A stretch of DNA of 64,000 bases from Halobacterium sp. R2-5 (GCF_011734195.1 NZ_JAANTH010000001.1:1240001-1304000), one strand, 5' to 3'; positions 49,617 through 58,272 are shown, counted from the stretch's first letter. Made by a program: numbers and translations. Notes: a model not told the origin generated them from the sequence alone.

Positions 49617-50393
49617 TCAGGCGTCCTTGGAGAGAACGGGGATGAACGCGCGCTGTTCGGCCAGCACGTCGGGGTCGAGGTCGGCCACGAGCGTGCGCTC
49701 GTCGCGGTTGAGCGCGGCGCTGACGGCGCCGTCCGGCCGCACGACCGCGGACTTCCCGGCGTAGTCGACGGCGCGGGCGTCCGGGAGGTCACGCCGGCCG
49801 GTGCGGCCACAGCCCACGACCCAGCGGACGCCGTCGAGCGCGCGGGCGCGCAGGAGGAGCCGCCAGTTCTCGCTGTGCTCGCCGGGCCACGCGCCGACGA
49901 CGAAGAGGGCGTCGGCGCGATCGCGGGCGAACGCCGCGCTCACGTCCACGAAGTTGAGGTCGTAGCAGGTCACGAGCCCGGTCTCCCCGACTGGGGTCTC
50001 GACGGTCACGGCCTCGTCGCCGGCGGCGAGCACGTCGGCCTCGCCGCTCCAGAGGTTCCGCTTCCGGTAGTACGCGCGCTCACCGTCGCTGTCGACGTAG
50101 ACGACGGTGTTGTAGTAGTCGTCGCCGGCGTCCTCGACGAACCCGGCGAGGAGACTCACGCCGTAGTCGGCGGCGGAGGCGGCGAGGCGGTCGAGTTCGT
50201 CGCCGTCGCGGGCGAGCGCGGCGTCGTAGACGCGGTCGTCGGCGACGAACCCCGTGAGCGCGTACTCGGGGAACAGCGCGACGTCCACGCGGGCGTCGAG
50301 GGCGGCGAGCCGTTCGCCGACGGTGGCGAGGTTGGCGGCCGGGTCGAGGTCCGCGACGTCGGTCTGACAGGCGGCGACGGTCGGTGTCGGCAC
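49617..50393 (-). CDS. Nitrilase-superfamily carbon-nitrogen hydrolase
   Basis: 258 residues from a GTG at 50393 (MPTPTVAACQTDVADLD, the usual opening strand). The Glu-Lys-Cys triad is complete: FPEYALTGF, YYRKRNLWSGE and LVTCYDLNFVDV. These cytoplasmic enzymes hydrolyse amides or nitriles such as omega-amidic acids, deaminated glutathione or carbamoyl putrescine. The substrate cannot be told here. It is divergent from the aldehyde dehydrogenase gene, with 96 bases between. Confidence 0.88.
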   Translation of the reverse strand: MPTPTVAACQTDVADLDPAANLATVGERLAALDARVDVALFPEYALTGFVADDRVYDAALARDGDELDRLAASAADYGVSLLAGFVEDAGDDYYNTVVYVDSDGERAYYRKRNLWSGEADVLAAGDEAVTVETPVGETGLVTCYDLNFVDVSAAFARDRADALFVVGAWPGEHSENWRLLLRARALDGVRWVVGCGRTGRRDLPDARAVDYAGKSAVVRPDGAVSAALNRDERTLVADLDPDVLAEQRAFIPVLSKDA

Positions 50394-50436
50394 GCCGCCG
50401 AGTCGGCGCGCAGCCGGCAAAAACCCGGCGGATGTG

Positions 50437-50445
50437 TTTTAATAC
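50437..50445 (+). promoter_or_regulatory. TATA-like element for the aldehyde dehydrogenase gene
   Basis: The sequence ttttaatac lies about 50 bases before the ATG at 50490, just upstream of a short palindrome. Confidence 0.4.
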
Positions 50446-50453
50446 GAATTTGA

Positions 50454-50466
50454 GTAAAGTCTTTAC
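50454..50466. promoter_or_regulatory. Short perfect palindrome GTAAAG-T-CTTTAC before the aldehyde dehydrogenase gene
   Basis: Six-base arms with a single central base lie 23 bases upstream of the start codon and downstream of the TATA-like element. This is a good place for a repressor to block transcription start. Confidence 0.45.
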
Positions 50467-50489
50467 CCGGGGCGCGCCAACCTCGGAGT

Positions 50490-51935
50490 ATGGAACGAGA
50501 GGCCATCCGTCGCCGGGAGCGACTGTACGCGGGCGGCGAGTGGGTCGCGGGGCCGGACACCTTCCCCGTGACCGACCTCGCCGACGGCGGCACGTTCGCG
50601 GAGGTCGCCGCGGCCGACGAGGCGGCCGCCGAGCGGGCGCTCGCCGCCGCGGAGGACGCGAAGGCGACTCTCCGAGAGACCACGATTCCGCAGCGCTGCG
50701 AGTGGCTGCAGGCCATCGCCGACGGCCTGCGCGACCGCAAGACCGAGCTCGCCGAGGTCATCGTCCGCGAGGCCGGCAAGCCCATCTCGTCGGCGCGCGG
50801 CGAGGTCGACGCCGCCGCCGAGCGCTTCGAGCGCGCGAAAGAGGAGATCCGTCACCTCAAGGGCGAGTACCGCGAGGGCACGACGAGCGGCCACGAGGGC
50901 TGGAAGGCCATCGTGAAACACGAGCCCGTCGGCGCGGTGCTCTGCATCACGCCGTACAACTACCCGCTCGCGACGACCGCGCTCCAGGTCGCGCCCGCGC
51001 TCGCCGCGGGCAACGCCGTCGTCCTCAAGCCCGCGAGCAAGACGCCCGTGAGTGCGGCCATCCTCGCGGAGATCGTCGACGAGGCCGGGCTGCCGGACGG
51101 CGCGTTCAACTTCGTGCCCGGGAAGGCCAGCGCCATCGGCGACAAGCTGGCGGGCGACGAGCGCGTGAACGCCATCGCGATGACCGGCTCCTCGGGCGCG
51201 GGCAAGCACGTCGCCTACGAGTCCGGGATGGTGAACCTCCACATGGAGCTCGGCGGGAACGCGCCCGCCGTCGTCTTCGAGGACGCCGACCTCGACGAGG
51301 CCGCGGCCGCGGCCGCGAAGGGGTCGCTGAAGTACGCCGGCCAGCGCTGCTCGGCGGTCTCGCGCGTGCTCGCTCACGACTCCGTCCACGACGACCTCGT
51401 CGAGCGCATCGACGCCGGGATGGACGACTGGGTGCAGGGCGACCTCTTCGACGAGGACACGGCTCTCGGCCCGCTCGTCAGCGAAGACCAGGCCGACTGG
51501 GTCGAGGAGCTGGTGGAGGACGCCGTCGACCGCGGCGCGACCGTCGTGCGCGGCGGCGACCGGTACGAGGAAGCCGAGGGCGTCCACGTCTTCGAGCCGA
51601 CGCTGCTCGCCGACGTCCCCCAGGACGCCCGCATCGTCCACGAGGAGCAGTTCGGGCCCGTCTGCGCCGTGACGACGTTCGGTGACGACGACGAGGCGCT
51701 CGAAATCGCGAACCGCTCGGACCTCGCGCTCGACGCCTGCGTGTTCACGAGCGACTACGACCGCGCGCTCGAAATGGCCGAGCAGATCGACGCGGGCGCG
51801 GTCCGCGTCAACGGCGCCCCCTCCCACGGGCTCGGCGACATCCCGTTCGGCGGGAACGAGGACTCCGGCATCGGCCGCGAGGGCCTCGACGCCACCATCC
51901 GCGAGTTCGTCCGGAAGAAGTCCATCATTCTGTAG
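50490..51935 (+). CDS. NAD(P)-dependent aldehyde dehydrogenase (lactaldehyde / non-phosphorylating glyceraldehyde-3-phosphate type)
   Basis: 481 residues. The conserved blocks follow the ALDH order: PVGAVLCITPYNYPLA, LKPASKTPVSA (NAD-binding Lys), MTGSSGAGKHV, MELGGNAPAVVFEDADL (general-base Glu) and KYAGQRCSAVSRVL (catalytic Cys). EEQFGPVCAV and the C-terminal GNEDSGIGREG also match. The closest group by feel is lactaldehyde/GapN-like enzymes of archaea, which oxidise small hydroxyaldehydes. The substrate is inference. Confidence 0.9.
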   Translation: MEREAIRRRERLYAGGEWVAGPDTFPVTDLADGGTFAEVAAADEAAAERALAAAEDAKATLRETTIPQRCEWLQAIADGLRDRKTELAEVIVREAGKPISSARGEVDAAAERFERAKEEIRHLKGEYREGTTSGHEGWKAIVKHEPVGAVLCITPYNYPLATTALQVAPALAAGNAVVLKPASKTPVSAAILAEIVDEAGLPDGAFNFVPGKASAIGDKLAGDERVNAIAMTGSSGAGKHVAYESGMVNLHMELGGNAPAVVFEDADLDEAAAAAAKGSLKYAGQRCSAVSRVLAHDSVHDDLVERIDAGMDDWVQGDLFDEDTALGPLVSEDQADWVEELVEDAVDRGATVVRGGDRYEEAEGVHVFEPTLLADVPQDARIVHEEQFGPVCAVTTFGDDDEALEIANRSDLALDACVFTSDYDRALEMAEQIDAGAVRVNGAPSHGLGDIPFGGNEDSGIGREGLDATIREFVRKKSIIL

Positions 51936-51959
51936 CGCGGCATCCGGCGGGGAACGTCC

Positions 51960-52338
51960 CTACGCGACGAGCAGCGGGAGCATCGCGACGACGCCCACGA
52001 GGAGGCCGGTGGCGAGTTCGCGGCGGCCGTCGTTCGGGAGCCGGCGGCCGACCTCGCGCGCTTCGGGGATGAACTCGGTGAGCACGAGGAAGACCATCGC
52101 GCCGCCGGCGAACCCGAAGCCCGCGGGGAGCAGCGAGCGCGCGATCTGGACGAACGCGAACGCCAGCACCGCGCCGATGGGTTGTGGAATGCTCGTGAAC
52201 ACGGCGACGCCGACGAGCGTCCAGCCCGAACCCGGACGGAGAGAGCACGATGCCGGAAGCGAGCCCCCAGAGGCCGCCGCGCCAGCGGTCGTCGACGTCG
52301 TCCACGAAGACGAACGCGAGCGCCCCCGTCAGTTCCAT
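51960..52338 (-). pseudogene. ZIP-family metal transporter remnant, centre deleted and frame shifted
   Basis: ATG 52338 gives LTGALAFVFVDDVDDRWRGGLWGLASGIVLSPSGFGL, close to the N-terminal helices of GufA/ZupT-like ZIP proteins. Near 52225 the good sequence jumps to another frame and continues WTLVGVAVFTSIPQPIGAVLAFAF ... GGAMVFLVLTEFIPEAREVG, the family's C-terminal helices, to the stop at 51960. The central helices with the H-N-x-P-E and E-x-x-H metal-binding motifs are absent. About 125 of the usual 260-300 residues remain, so it cannot transport. The open frame from 52202 could make an 80-residue fragment. Confidence 0.75.
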
Positions 52339-52444
52339 GCGCGGGACTACGAACGCTTGACGAACAGAATCTTACATTCCATAAACAATATTTCGGAAAC
52401 TCTAAACCGGGCGAGTGAAGGTGCTCGCGGGCGCAGCCGCCGGC

Positions 52445-52750
52445 ATGGACGAGCAAGCCCGCGTCGCCGCGTTCCTCGACGACAACGACATGCGCACGCC
52501 GCCCGCGTACCGCGTCCTCGACCTCGCCAGCGAGGTCGGTGAACTCGCGAAGAACGTCAACGAGTCCACCGAGTACGGCGCCGACGCCGCGGCCGCCGGC
52601 GTCGAGCGCGACGAGCTCGGGGACGCGCTGTTCTGCCTGCTCGCGCTCGCCGACGAGCTGGATTACGACGCGAGCGCCGCCCTGGCGGAGTCGCTGGCGA
52701 AGTACGAGGCGCGGTTGGCGGACTCCGGGACCGCGGGCTCCGGCGAGTAG
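52445..52750 (+). CDS. MazG-like nucleotide pyrophosphohydrolase-fold protein
   Basis: 101 residues from ATG 52445 (MDEQARVAAFLDDNDM); a GTG at 52415 would add 10. The metal-binding pattern E-x-x-E ... E-x-x-D is present as LASEVGELAKNVNES and RDELGDALFCLLALA. Such all-alpha dimers hydrolyse nucleoside triphosphates to monophosphates and pyrophosphate in house-cleaning. The exact nucleotide is unknown. AT-rich DNA at 52378-52400 (ataaacaatattt) is the likely promoter. Confidence 0.82.
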   Translation: MDEQARVAAFLDDNDMRTPPAYRVLDLASEVGELAKNVNESTEYGADAAAAGVERDELGDALFCLLALADELDYDASAALAESLAKYEARLADSGTAGSGE

Positions 52751-52816
52751 CGGGTTCTCGCCGCACGGGAGTGGCGGACGCTTTTATGGCCCTGCTGGGC
52801 GTCTCTCCGAACGAAG

Positions 52817-54913
52817 ATGGAAGACGACGCAAGCGGGCTGTTCGCGCCCGACAGAGTCGCCGTCGTCGGCGCGACCGACAGGGAGGGCGCCGTCGGCCGC
52901 GCCATCGTGACGAACCTCGCCGACTTCGACGGCGACGTCGTCGCCGTCAACCCCGGCCGCGACGAGGTGCTCGGGTACGACTGCTACCCGGACCTCCAGT
53001 CGGCCCCCGACGCCGACCTCGCCGTCGTCGTCGTGCCGCCGTCGGCGGTGGTCGACGCCGCCTGCGACGCTGGCGAGGCGGGCGTCCGGAACGTGGTGGT
53101 CATCACCGCGGGGTTCAGCGAGACCGGCAGCGAGGGCGCCGACCGCGAGCGCGAACTCGCGGCCGTCGCCGACGACTACGACCTCAACCTCGTCGGGCCG
53201 AACAGCCTCGGCGTGCTCTCCACGCCAACCGGACTGAACGCGACGTTCGGCCCGTCGAACGCGCTCCCCGGCTCGCTGTCGTTCATGAGCCAGTCGGGCG
53301 CGTTCATCACGGCCGTGCTGGACTGGGCGAACGACCAGGGAATCGGCTTCAAGGACGTGGTCAGCCTCGGCAACAAGGCCGTCATGGACGAGACGGACTT
53401 CCTCCGCCAGTGGCACGACGACCCCGAGACGAACGTCGTGCTCGGCTACCTGGAGGGCATCGAGGACGGCCGCGAGTTCATCGACACCGCCCGCGAGGTT
53501 ACGAAGGACACCCCCGCTGTCGTCGTGAAGTCCGGCCGCACGGAGGCCGGCGCGCAGGCCGCGTCCTCGCACACGGGGACCATCGCGGGCAGCGAGGCCG
53601 CCTACGAGGCGGGCTTCGACCAGGCGGGCGTCGTCCGCGCGGAGAACGTCCAGGAGCTGTTCGACTTCGCGCGCGCCCTCGACGGCCTCCCGCTGCCGGA
53701 CTCCGAGCGCGTCGCGGTCGTCACGAACGCCGGCGGCCCGGGCGTGATGGCGACCGACGCGGTCGGCGACGCCCGGCTCTCGATGGCGTCGTTCGACGAC
53801 GACACGCTCGACGCGCTCTCGGAGACACTGCCGGACGCGGCGAACGTCTACAACCCCGTGGACGTGCTCGGGGACGCGGGCGTCGACCGGTTCGCGGAGG
53901 CCCTCGACACCGTGTTCGCGGCCGACGGTGTCGGCTGTGCGGTCGTCGTCGCCGCGCCGACCGCCGTGCTGGACTTCGAGGACCTCGCCGAGGTGCTCGC
54001 GGACAGGCAGGCCGAGCACGGCAAGCCCGTCGTGGCGTGCCTGATGGGCGGCGAGCGCACCGAGCGAGCGTCGGACGCGCTCGCCGAGGCGGGCATCCCG
54101 AACTACTTCGACCCGGCGCGCGCGGTCGGCAGCCTCGACGCGCTCGCCGTCCAGCGCGCCGTCGAGAACCGCGAGTACGAGGCGCCCGCGGAGTTCGACG
54201 TCGACCGCGAGCGCGCCCGCGAGATTCTCGACACCGCCGCCGAGCGCGACTCCCGCCGGCTCGGCGTCGAAGCGATGGACCTGCTGGACGCCTACGGCAT
54301 CCCGACGCCCGAGGGCGAAGTCGTCGACGACCCCGCGGACGCCGTCTGGGTCGCCAACGACATCGAGGGCGACGTGGTGATGAAGATCGTCAGCCCGGAC
54401 ATCCTTCACAAGTCCGATATCGGCGGCGTCAAGGTCGGCGTCCCCGACGAGGACGTCCGGGACGCCTACGAGGACCTCGTGACGCGCGCGAAGAACTACC
54501 AGCCCGACGCCACCATCCTCGGCGTCCAGATTCAGGAGATGGTCGACACCGACGCCGGCACGGAGACGATTCTCGGCGTGAACCGCGACCCGCAGTTCGG
54601 GCCGCTCGTGCTGTTCGGGCTGGGCGGCATCTTCGTGGAGGTGCTGGAGGACACGAGCGTCCGCGTCGCGCCCGTCTCCGGGCGCGAGGCTGACGAGATG
54701 ATCGACGACCTCGACTCCGCGCCGCTGCTCCGGGGCGCGCGCGGCCGCGAACCGGCCGACGAGGCAGCGATCACGGAGGCCGTCCAGCGGCTCAGTCAGC
54801 TCGTCACGGACTTCCCGGCGATACTGGAACTGGACGTCAACCCCCTGCTGGCGACCGGCGACGGCGTACAGGCGCTGGACGTGCGGCTCACGATCGACCC
54901 CGAGGAACTATGA
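52817..54913 (+). CDS. acd: ADP-forming acetate/acyl-CoA ligase, fused alpha-beta chain
   Basis: 698 residues. The alpha part (1-460) starts with a CoA-binding Rossmann domain (VAVVGATDREGAVGRAIVTNL) and has ligase-CoA segments and SHTGTIAG with the phosphorylated His candidate. The beta part (about 480-698) is an ATP-grasp fold (VVMKIVSPDILHKSDIGGVKVGV, GVNRDPQFGPLVLFGLGGIFVEVL). It converts acyl-CoA, ADP and phosphate to acid, CoA and ATP, the haloarchaeal route for acetate formation with energy gain. Its stop overlaps the start of the DRTGG protein as ATGA, so the pair is co-translated. Confidence 0.93.
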   Translation: MEDDASGLFAPDRVAVVGATDREGAVGRAIVTNLADFDGDVVAVNPGRDEVLGYDCYPDLQSAPDADLAVVVVPPSAVVDAACDAGEAGVRNVVVITAGFSETGSEGADRERELAAVADDYDLNLVGPNSLGVLSTPTGLNATFGPSNALPGSLSFMSQSGAFITAVLDWANDQGIGFKDVVSLGNKAVMDETDFLRQWHDDPETNVVLGYLEGIEDGREFIDTAREVTKDTPAVVVKSGRTEAGAQAASSHTGTIAGSEAAYEAGFDQAGVVRAENVQELFDFARALDGLPLPDSERVAVVTNAGGPGVMATDAVGDARLSMASFDDDTLDALSETLPDAANVYNPVDVLGDAGVDRFAEALDTVFAADGVGCAVVVAAPTAVLDFEDLAEVLADRQAEHGKPVVACLMGGERTERASDALAEAGIPNYFDPARAVGSLDALAVQRAVENREYEAPAEFDVDRERAREILDTAAERDSRRLGVEAMDLLDAYGIPTPEGEVVDDPADAVWVANDIEGDVVMKIVSPDILHKSDIGGVKVGVPDEDVRDAYEDLVTRAKNYQPDATILGVQIQEMVDTDAGTETILGVNRDPQFGPLVLFGLGGIFVEVLEDTSVRVAPVSGREADEMIDDLDSAPLLRGARGREPADEAAITEAVQRLSQLVTDFPAILELDVNPLLATGDGVQALDVRLTIDPEEL

Positions 54914-55971
54914 ACACGCTACTGGTCACATCCACCGAAGCAGGCACCGGCAAGACCGCGGTCGCGCTCGCGCTCGCGCGGCTCGCGAACGAACGCGGCG
55001 ACGACGTCGGCTACATGAAGCCGAAGGGCACGCGGCTGGAGAGCAACGTCGGGAAGACCCTCGACGCCGACCCGATGCTCGCCCGCGAACTGCTCGACCT
55101 CGACGCCGAGATGCACGAGCTCGAACCCGTCGTCTACTCGCCGACGTTCGTCGAGGGCGCGATTCGCGGCCGCGAAGACCCCGAGGAGCTACGGACGCGC
55201 GTCCGTGAGGCCTTCGAGGGGCTCGCCGAGGGGAAGGACGCGATGGTCGTGGAGGGCGCCGACGACCTCGCGACCGGCGGCATCGTCGACCTCACGGACC
55301 CCGAGGTCGCCGAGCTGCTGGACGCCGACGTGGTCGTGCTCTCGCGGTACCGCGAGCCCGGGGACGTCGACGACGTGCTCGCGGCCGCTGACGCGCTCGG
55401 CGACCGCTGCGCGGGCGTCGTGTTCAACGCCGTCGCGGACGCCGACTACGACGACGTAGAGACGGACGTCGCGCCGTTCCTCGACGGCCGTGACGTCCCC
55501 GTGCTCGGCGTGGTCCCGCGGGACGCGGACCTCGCGGGCGTCACCGTCGCCGACCTCGCGAGCGAGCTCGGTGCGGACCTGCTCACGGAGGACGGCGTCG
55601 GCACCGACGGCCGCGTCGAGCGCTTCCTCGTCGGCGCGATGAGCGGCGAGGCCGCGCTCAGTCACTTCCGGCGGACGAAGGACGCCGCGGTCATCACGGG
55701 CGGCGACCGCGCGAACGTCCAGACCGCCGCCCTCGACTCGCCGGGCGTGACGTGTCTCGTGCTCACGGGCGGCCACCGGCCGTCGGGCGCGGTGCTCGGG
55801 AAAGCGGCGGAGGAAGGAGTTCCGGTGCTGTCGGTGCAGTCGGACACGCTGACGACCGTCGAGCGCGCCGAGAACCTCGTGCGCGGCGGTCGCGTGCGCG
55901 ACGAGCGAACCGTCGACAGGATGCGAGAACTACTGCACGACCACGCGGACGTCGACGTGCTGCTCGACTAG
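54910..55971 (+). CDS. P-loop/DRTGG-domain protein (Pta N-terminal-domain-like)
   Basis: 353 residues. The N-terminal dethiobiotin-synthetase-like P-loop domain has TSTEAGTGKTAVALALA (Walker A) and MVVEGADD (Walker B region). The C-terminal DRTGG domain (about 215-330) has VGAMSGEAALSHF and AVITGGDRANVQTAAL. This pair is the regulatory N-terminus of large phosphotransacetylases, here without the catalytic Pta domain. Coupled by ATGA to the acyl-CoA ligase, it probably senses a nucleotide or metabolite to regulate acetate metabolism. Its TAG shares a CTAG with the stop of cheW. Confidence 0.87.
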   Translation: MNTLLVTSTEAGTGKTAVALALARLANERGDDVGYMKPKGTRLESNVGKTLDADPMLARELLDLDAEMHELEPVVYSPTFVEGAIRGREDPEELRTRVREAFEGLAEGKDAMVVEGADDLATGGIVDLTDPEVAELLDADVVVLSRYREPGDVDDVLAAADALGDRCAGVVFNAVADADYDDVETDVAPFLDGRDVPVLGVVPRDADLAGVTVADLASELGADLLTEDGVGTDGRVERFLVGAMSGEAALSHFRRTKDAAVITGGDRANVQTAALDSPGVTCLVLTGGHRPSGAVLGKAAEEGVPVLSVQSDTLTTVERAENLVRGGRVRDERTVDRMRELLHDHADVDVLLD

Positions 55972-56363
55972 ACGAGGGCGTCCGGCTTCACCCAGACGAC
56001 GAAGCGGTCGTCGCGCCGGACGACACCGCGCGTGCTCTCGGAGGCCGCCGACTCGTCGATCGCCTCCGGGTCGACGGACTCGACCTCGTGGACGTCGTCG
56101 ACCAGCAGGCCCGTGCTCTCGTGCTCGGAGAGCACGACGATGCGCTTGCCGTTCGCCTCCCCGTTGATGCCGAGGCGTACGCGCGGGTCGACGACCGTCG
56201 TCGTCTCGCCGCGGAGGTCCACGACGCCGACGACGTGGGCGTCGGCGTTCGGAATCGGGGTGACGTCCTCGGTGGCGTCCACGATCTCGTCGACGTGCGC
56301 GATGTCGATGCAGTAGCGGTCCTCGCCCAGAGAGAACTCCAGCACGTCCGTCGCCGATGTCAT
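55968..56363 (-). CDS. cheW: Chemotaxis adaptor CheW
   Basis: 131 residues. LEFSLGEDRYCIDIAHVDEIVD is the usual first strand pair. IPNADAHVVGVVDLRGETTTVVDPRVRLG is the core motif joining the two SH3-like halves. VLSEHESTGLLVDDVHEVESVD completes it. It links chemoreceptors to CheA kinase in cytoplasmic arrays. It lies 7.2 kb from the archaellum genes and probably belongs to the same motility region. cheA and cheY are not in the window. Confidence 0.93.
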   Translation of the reverse strand: MTSATDVLEFSLGEDRYCIDIAHVDEIVDATEDVTPIPNADAHVVGVVDLRGETTTVVDPRVRLGINGEANGKRIVVLSEHESTGLLVDDVHEVESVDPEAIDESAASESTRGVVRRDDRFVVWVKPDALV

Positions 56364-56521
56364 ACCGGCGACTCTGCCGCCGACCGAATTAAGCGTTGGG
56401 ACTACGCCCCCGAGAAGTATTATCTAGTTAACGTCTTCTGCCGGCCGTTACCCGGCCCGCTCCGCCGTCTGTCACGACAACCCCGACACTCTTTTTTCTC
56501 TCCGCTGTCATCGTCCGCTCG

Positions 56522-56863
56522 ATGGACCCGGTGGACGTGCTACGAGTACTCGGCAACAAGTACAACGCCGAGATCCTCGAAGCGACGCACGCCCCGAAGT
56601 CTGCCCAGGAGCTCAGCGAGGAACTCGACATCCCCATCGCGACGAGCTACCGACGCATCGAGGAACTGAGCGAGCACGACCTCCTCAAGCTGGAGGGCAA
56701 GGAGCTCTCCGACGAGGGCCGACGCACCAAGGTCTACCGCCGGCAGGTCGACGAGATCTCCGTGAAGTTCGGGGTCGACGAGACCGAGATCGAGACCACC
56801 GAACGCACCGAGGCGAAGAACGCCCTCGTCGACGTCTGGAGCGACCTGCGCTCGGAGCAGTAG
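56522..56863 (+). CDS. Winged-helix transcriptional regulator (ArsR-like)
   Basis: 113 residues (MDPVDVLRVLGNKYNAEILEATHAPKSAQELSEELDIPIATSYRRIEELSEHDLLK). Helix-turn-helix and wing are clear (SAQELSEELDIPIATSYRRIEEL). The C-terminal helix may dimerise. No metal-binding Cys are present, so it is not a classic metal sensor. It is followed 91 bases later by a DUF7521 membrane protein, a recurring haloarchaeal pair in which the regulator may control or sense through the membrane protein. A T-rich tract at 56491-56500 lies at the TATA position for a leaderless start. Confidence 0.85.
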   Translation: MDPVDVLRVLGNKYNAEILEATHAPKSAQELSEELDIPIATSYRRIEELSEHDLLKLEGKELSDEGRRTKVYRRQVDEISVKFGVDETEIETTERTEAKNALVDVWSDLRSEQ

Positions 56864-56907
56864 CCGACCGCTCTGCGCGGATTCTCCGAGATAATAATTA
56901 CGGGGAC

Positions 56908-56918
56908 ACCTTTATACG
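56908..56918 (+). promoter_or_regulatory. TATA-like element for the DUF7521 gene
   Basis: The string acctttatacg stands 37-47 bases before the ATG at 56955. The membrane protein thus may have its own promoter beside read-through from the regulator gene. Confidence 0.45.
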
Positions 56919-56954
56919 GAGACTGCGGGACGTGCGTACGAGCCACGCGAGACA

Positions 56955-57254
56955 ATGGGCCCCATCGAAGCAATCTACCTCGTATTCAGCGCGACGCTCG
57001 CCGCCGCCGGCCTCAGCATGGTCGGGTTCGCGGTGCGCGCGTACCTCGACACCGGCCGGCACTCGATGATGCACCTCTCGGCGGGATTCGCGCTCGTCGT
57101 CGCCGCCGCCATCGGCACCACCGTCGTGGCGTTCGTCACGGACTTCGAGTACACGCGCACTCTGCTGACGGCGAACTACGTGGTCACGACCGCGGGCTAC
57201 ATCTTCGTCATGTACAGCATCGTCGCGCCCGAATCCGGGCGCCAGAAACCCTGA
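56955..57254 (+). CDS. DUF7521-like small membrane protein
   Basis: 99 residues with three membrane helices at about 5-25, 37-60 and 68-90, and short loops. The pattern (helix, AVRAYLDTGRHSMMHLSAGFALV, helix, YTRTLLTANYVVTTAGYIFVMYSI) is what I know as the haloarchaeal DUF7521 family, usually next to an HTH gene. Function is unknown. Confidence 0.75.
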   Translation: MGPIEAIYLVFSATLAAAGLSMVGFAVRAYLDTGRHSMMHLSAGFALVVAAAIGTTVVAFVTDFEYTRTLLTANYVVTTAGYIFVMYSIVAPESGRQKP

Positions 57255-57282
57255 AAATCCACGGACTCCCGGCGGAACCCGT

Positions 57283-58227
57283 CTACGAGAACTTCGACTT
57301 CACGCGGTCGTACAGCTTCACGCGGCGCTCGGAGGCGTCGCCGTCCGCGTCCAGGCCGGCTTCCTCGATGAGGTCTTCGAGCGGAATCTCGTACACGGGG
57401 CCGTCGTCGGTGTCCTCCGCGGGCGTTCCCGGCTCTTCGGTCTCGCCGGTCGCGGGGTCGACCCACTCGAAGCCCGACGGCTCGGGCTCCGGGGGTTCCA
57501 TCCCGACGCTGTCCGCGAGCTTCGCGGCGAGCCGGTCGTACGCACGGGCCGCGGGGCTGTCCGGTTTCAGCGCGACGACCGGTCGGCCCTTCCGCACCGC
57601 GAGCTTCACCGCCTCGTCGTGCGGGACGCTGACCGTCACCGCGTCGGTCGTCCCGAGCGCCGCCGCGATGCCCTCCACGTCGTCGAAGCCGCCGTCGCCC
57701 GTGCGCGTGAACACCGCGCCCACGACCGGCTTCTCCAGTTTCCCGACGAGCTTACCGGTCTTCGTGGCGTCGGTCAGCGACATCAGCTCCGCCGTCGTCA
57801 CCAGCAGCACGCCGTCCGCGACGCTCATCGCCATCGCGATGTCGTAGCTCAGGCCCGCTCCCGCGTCCAGCAGCACCACGTCGTTGCGCGCGCGGAGGTA
57901 CTCCACGACGCGGTGGAGGGACTTCGCGTCCGCCTCCGCGAACTGCTCTAAGTCCGTCGAACCGGGCACGAGCGTGAGGCCGTTCGTCTCGTAGGTGGCG
58001 TCGGCCGGCCCGGCGTTCCCCGAGAGCACGTCGTGGAGCGTGACGTCCGCGTCGACGCCGAGCAGGCTCGCGAGGTTCGCCATCCCGAGGTCGACGTCCA
58101 CGACGGCCACGTCGAACCCGTCGTCGGCGAGCGCCACGCCGAGGTTCGCCGTGGTCGTCGACTTGCCGACGCCGCCCTTCCCGCTGGCGACGGCGAACAC
58201 GTACCCGTCGCCTCCGGCCTCGTTCAT
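57283..58227 (-). CDS. minD: MinD/ParA-family ATPase linked to the archaellum locus
   Basis: 314 residues. The deviant Walker A SGKGGVGKSTTTANLGVAL and the switch VVDVDLGMANLASLLG are typical of MinD. VVLLDAGAGLSYD is Walker B-like. The C-terminus (from about 245) is an extension with Pro/Glu-rich linker and a conserved-looking end (YEIPLEDLIEEAGLD ... KLYDRVKSKF) rather than a plain membrane-targeting helix. In Haloferax one MinD paralogue with a C-terminal extension (MinD4) places archaella and chemoreceptor arrays at the poles. Position next to arlJ supports a similar role here, as inference. Confidence 0.82.
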   Translation of the reverse strand: MNEAGGDGYVFAVASGKGGVGKSTTTANLGVALADDGFDVAVVDVDLGMANLASLLGVDADVTLHDVLSGNAGPADATYETNGLTLVPGSTDLEQFAEADAKSLHRVVEYLRARNDVVLLDAGAGLSYDIAMAMSVADGVLLVTTAELMSLTDATKTGKLVGKLEKPVVGAVFTRTGDGGFDDVEGIAAALGTTDAVTVSVPHDEAVKLAVRKGRPVVALKPDSPAARAYDRLAAKLADSVGMEPPEPEPSGFEWVDPATGETEEPGTPAEDTDDGPVYEIPLEDLIEEAGLDADGDASERRVKLYDRVKSKFS

Positions 58228-58272
58228 CGTGCCGTTGGTAACATGCTACGGTACATAAGTGTGGCTCCCTCC

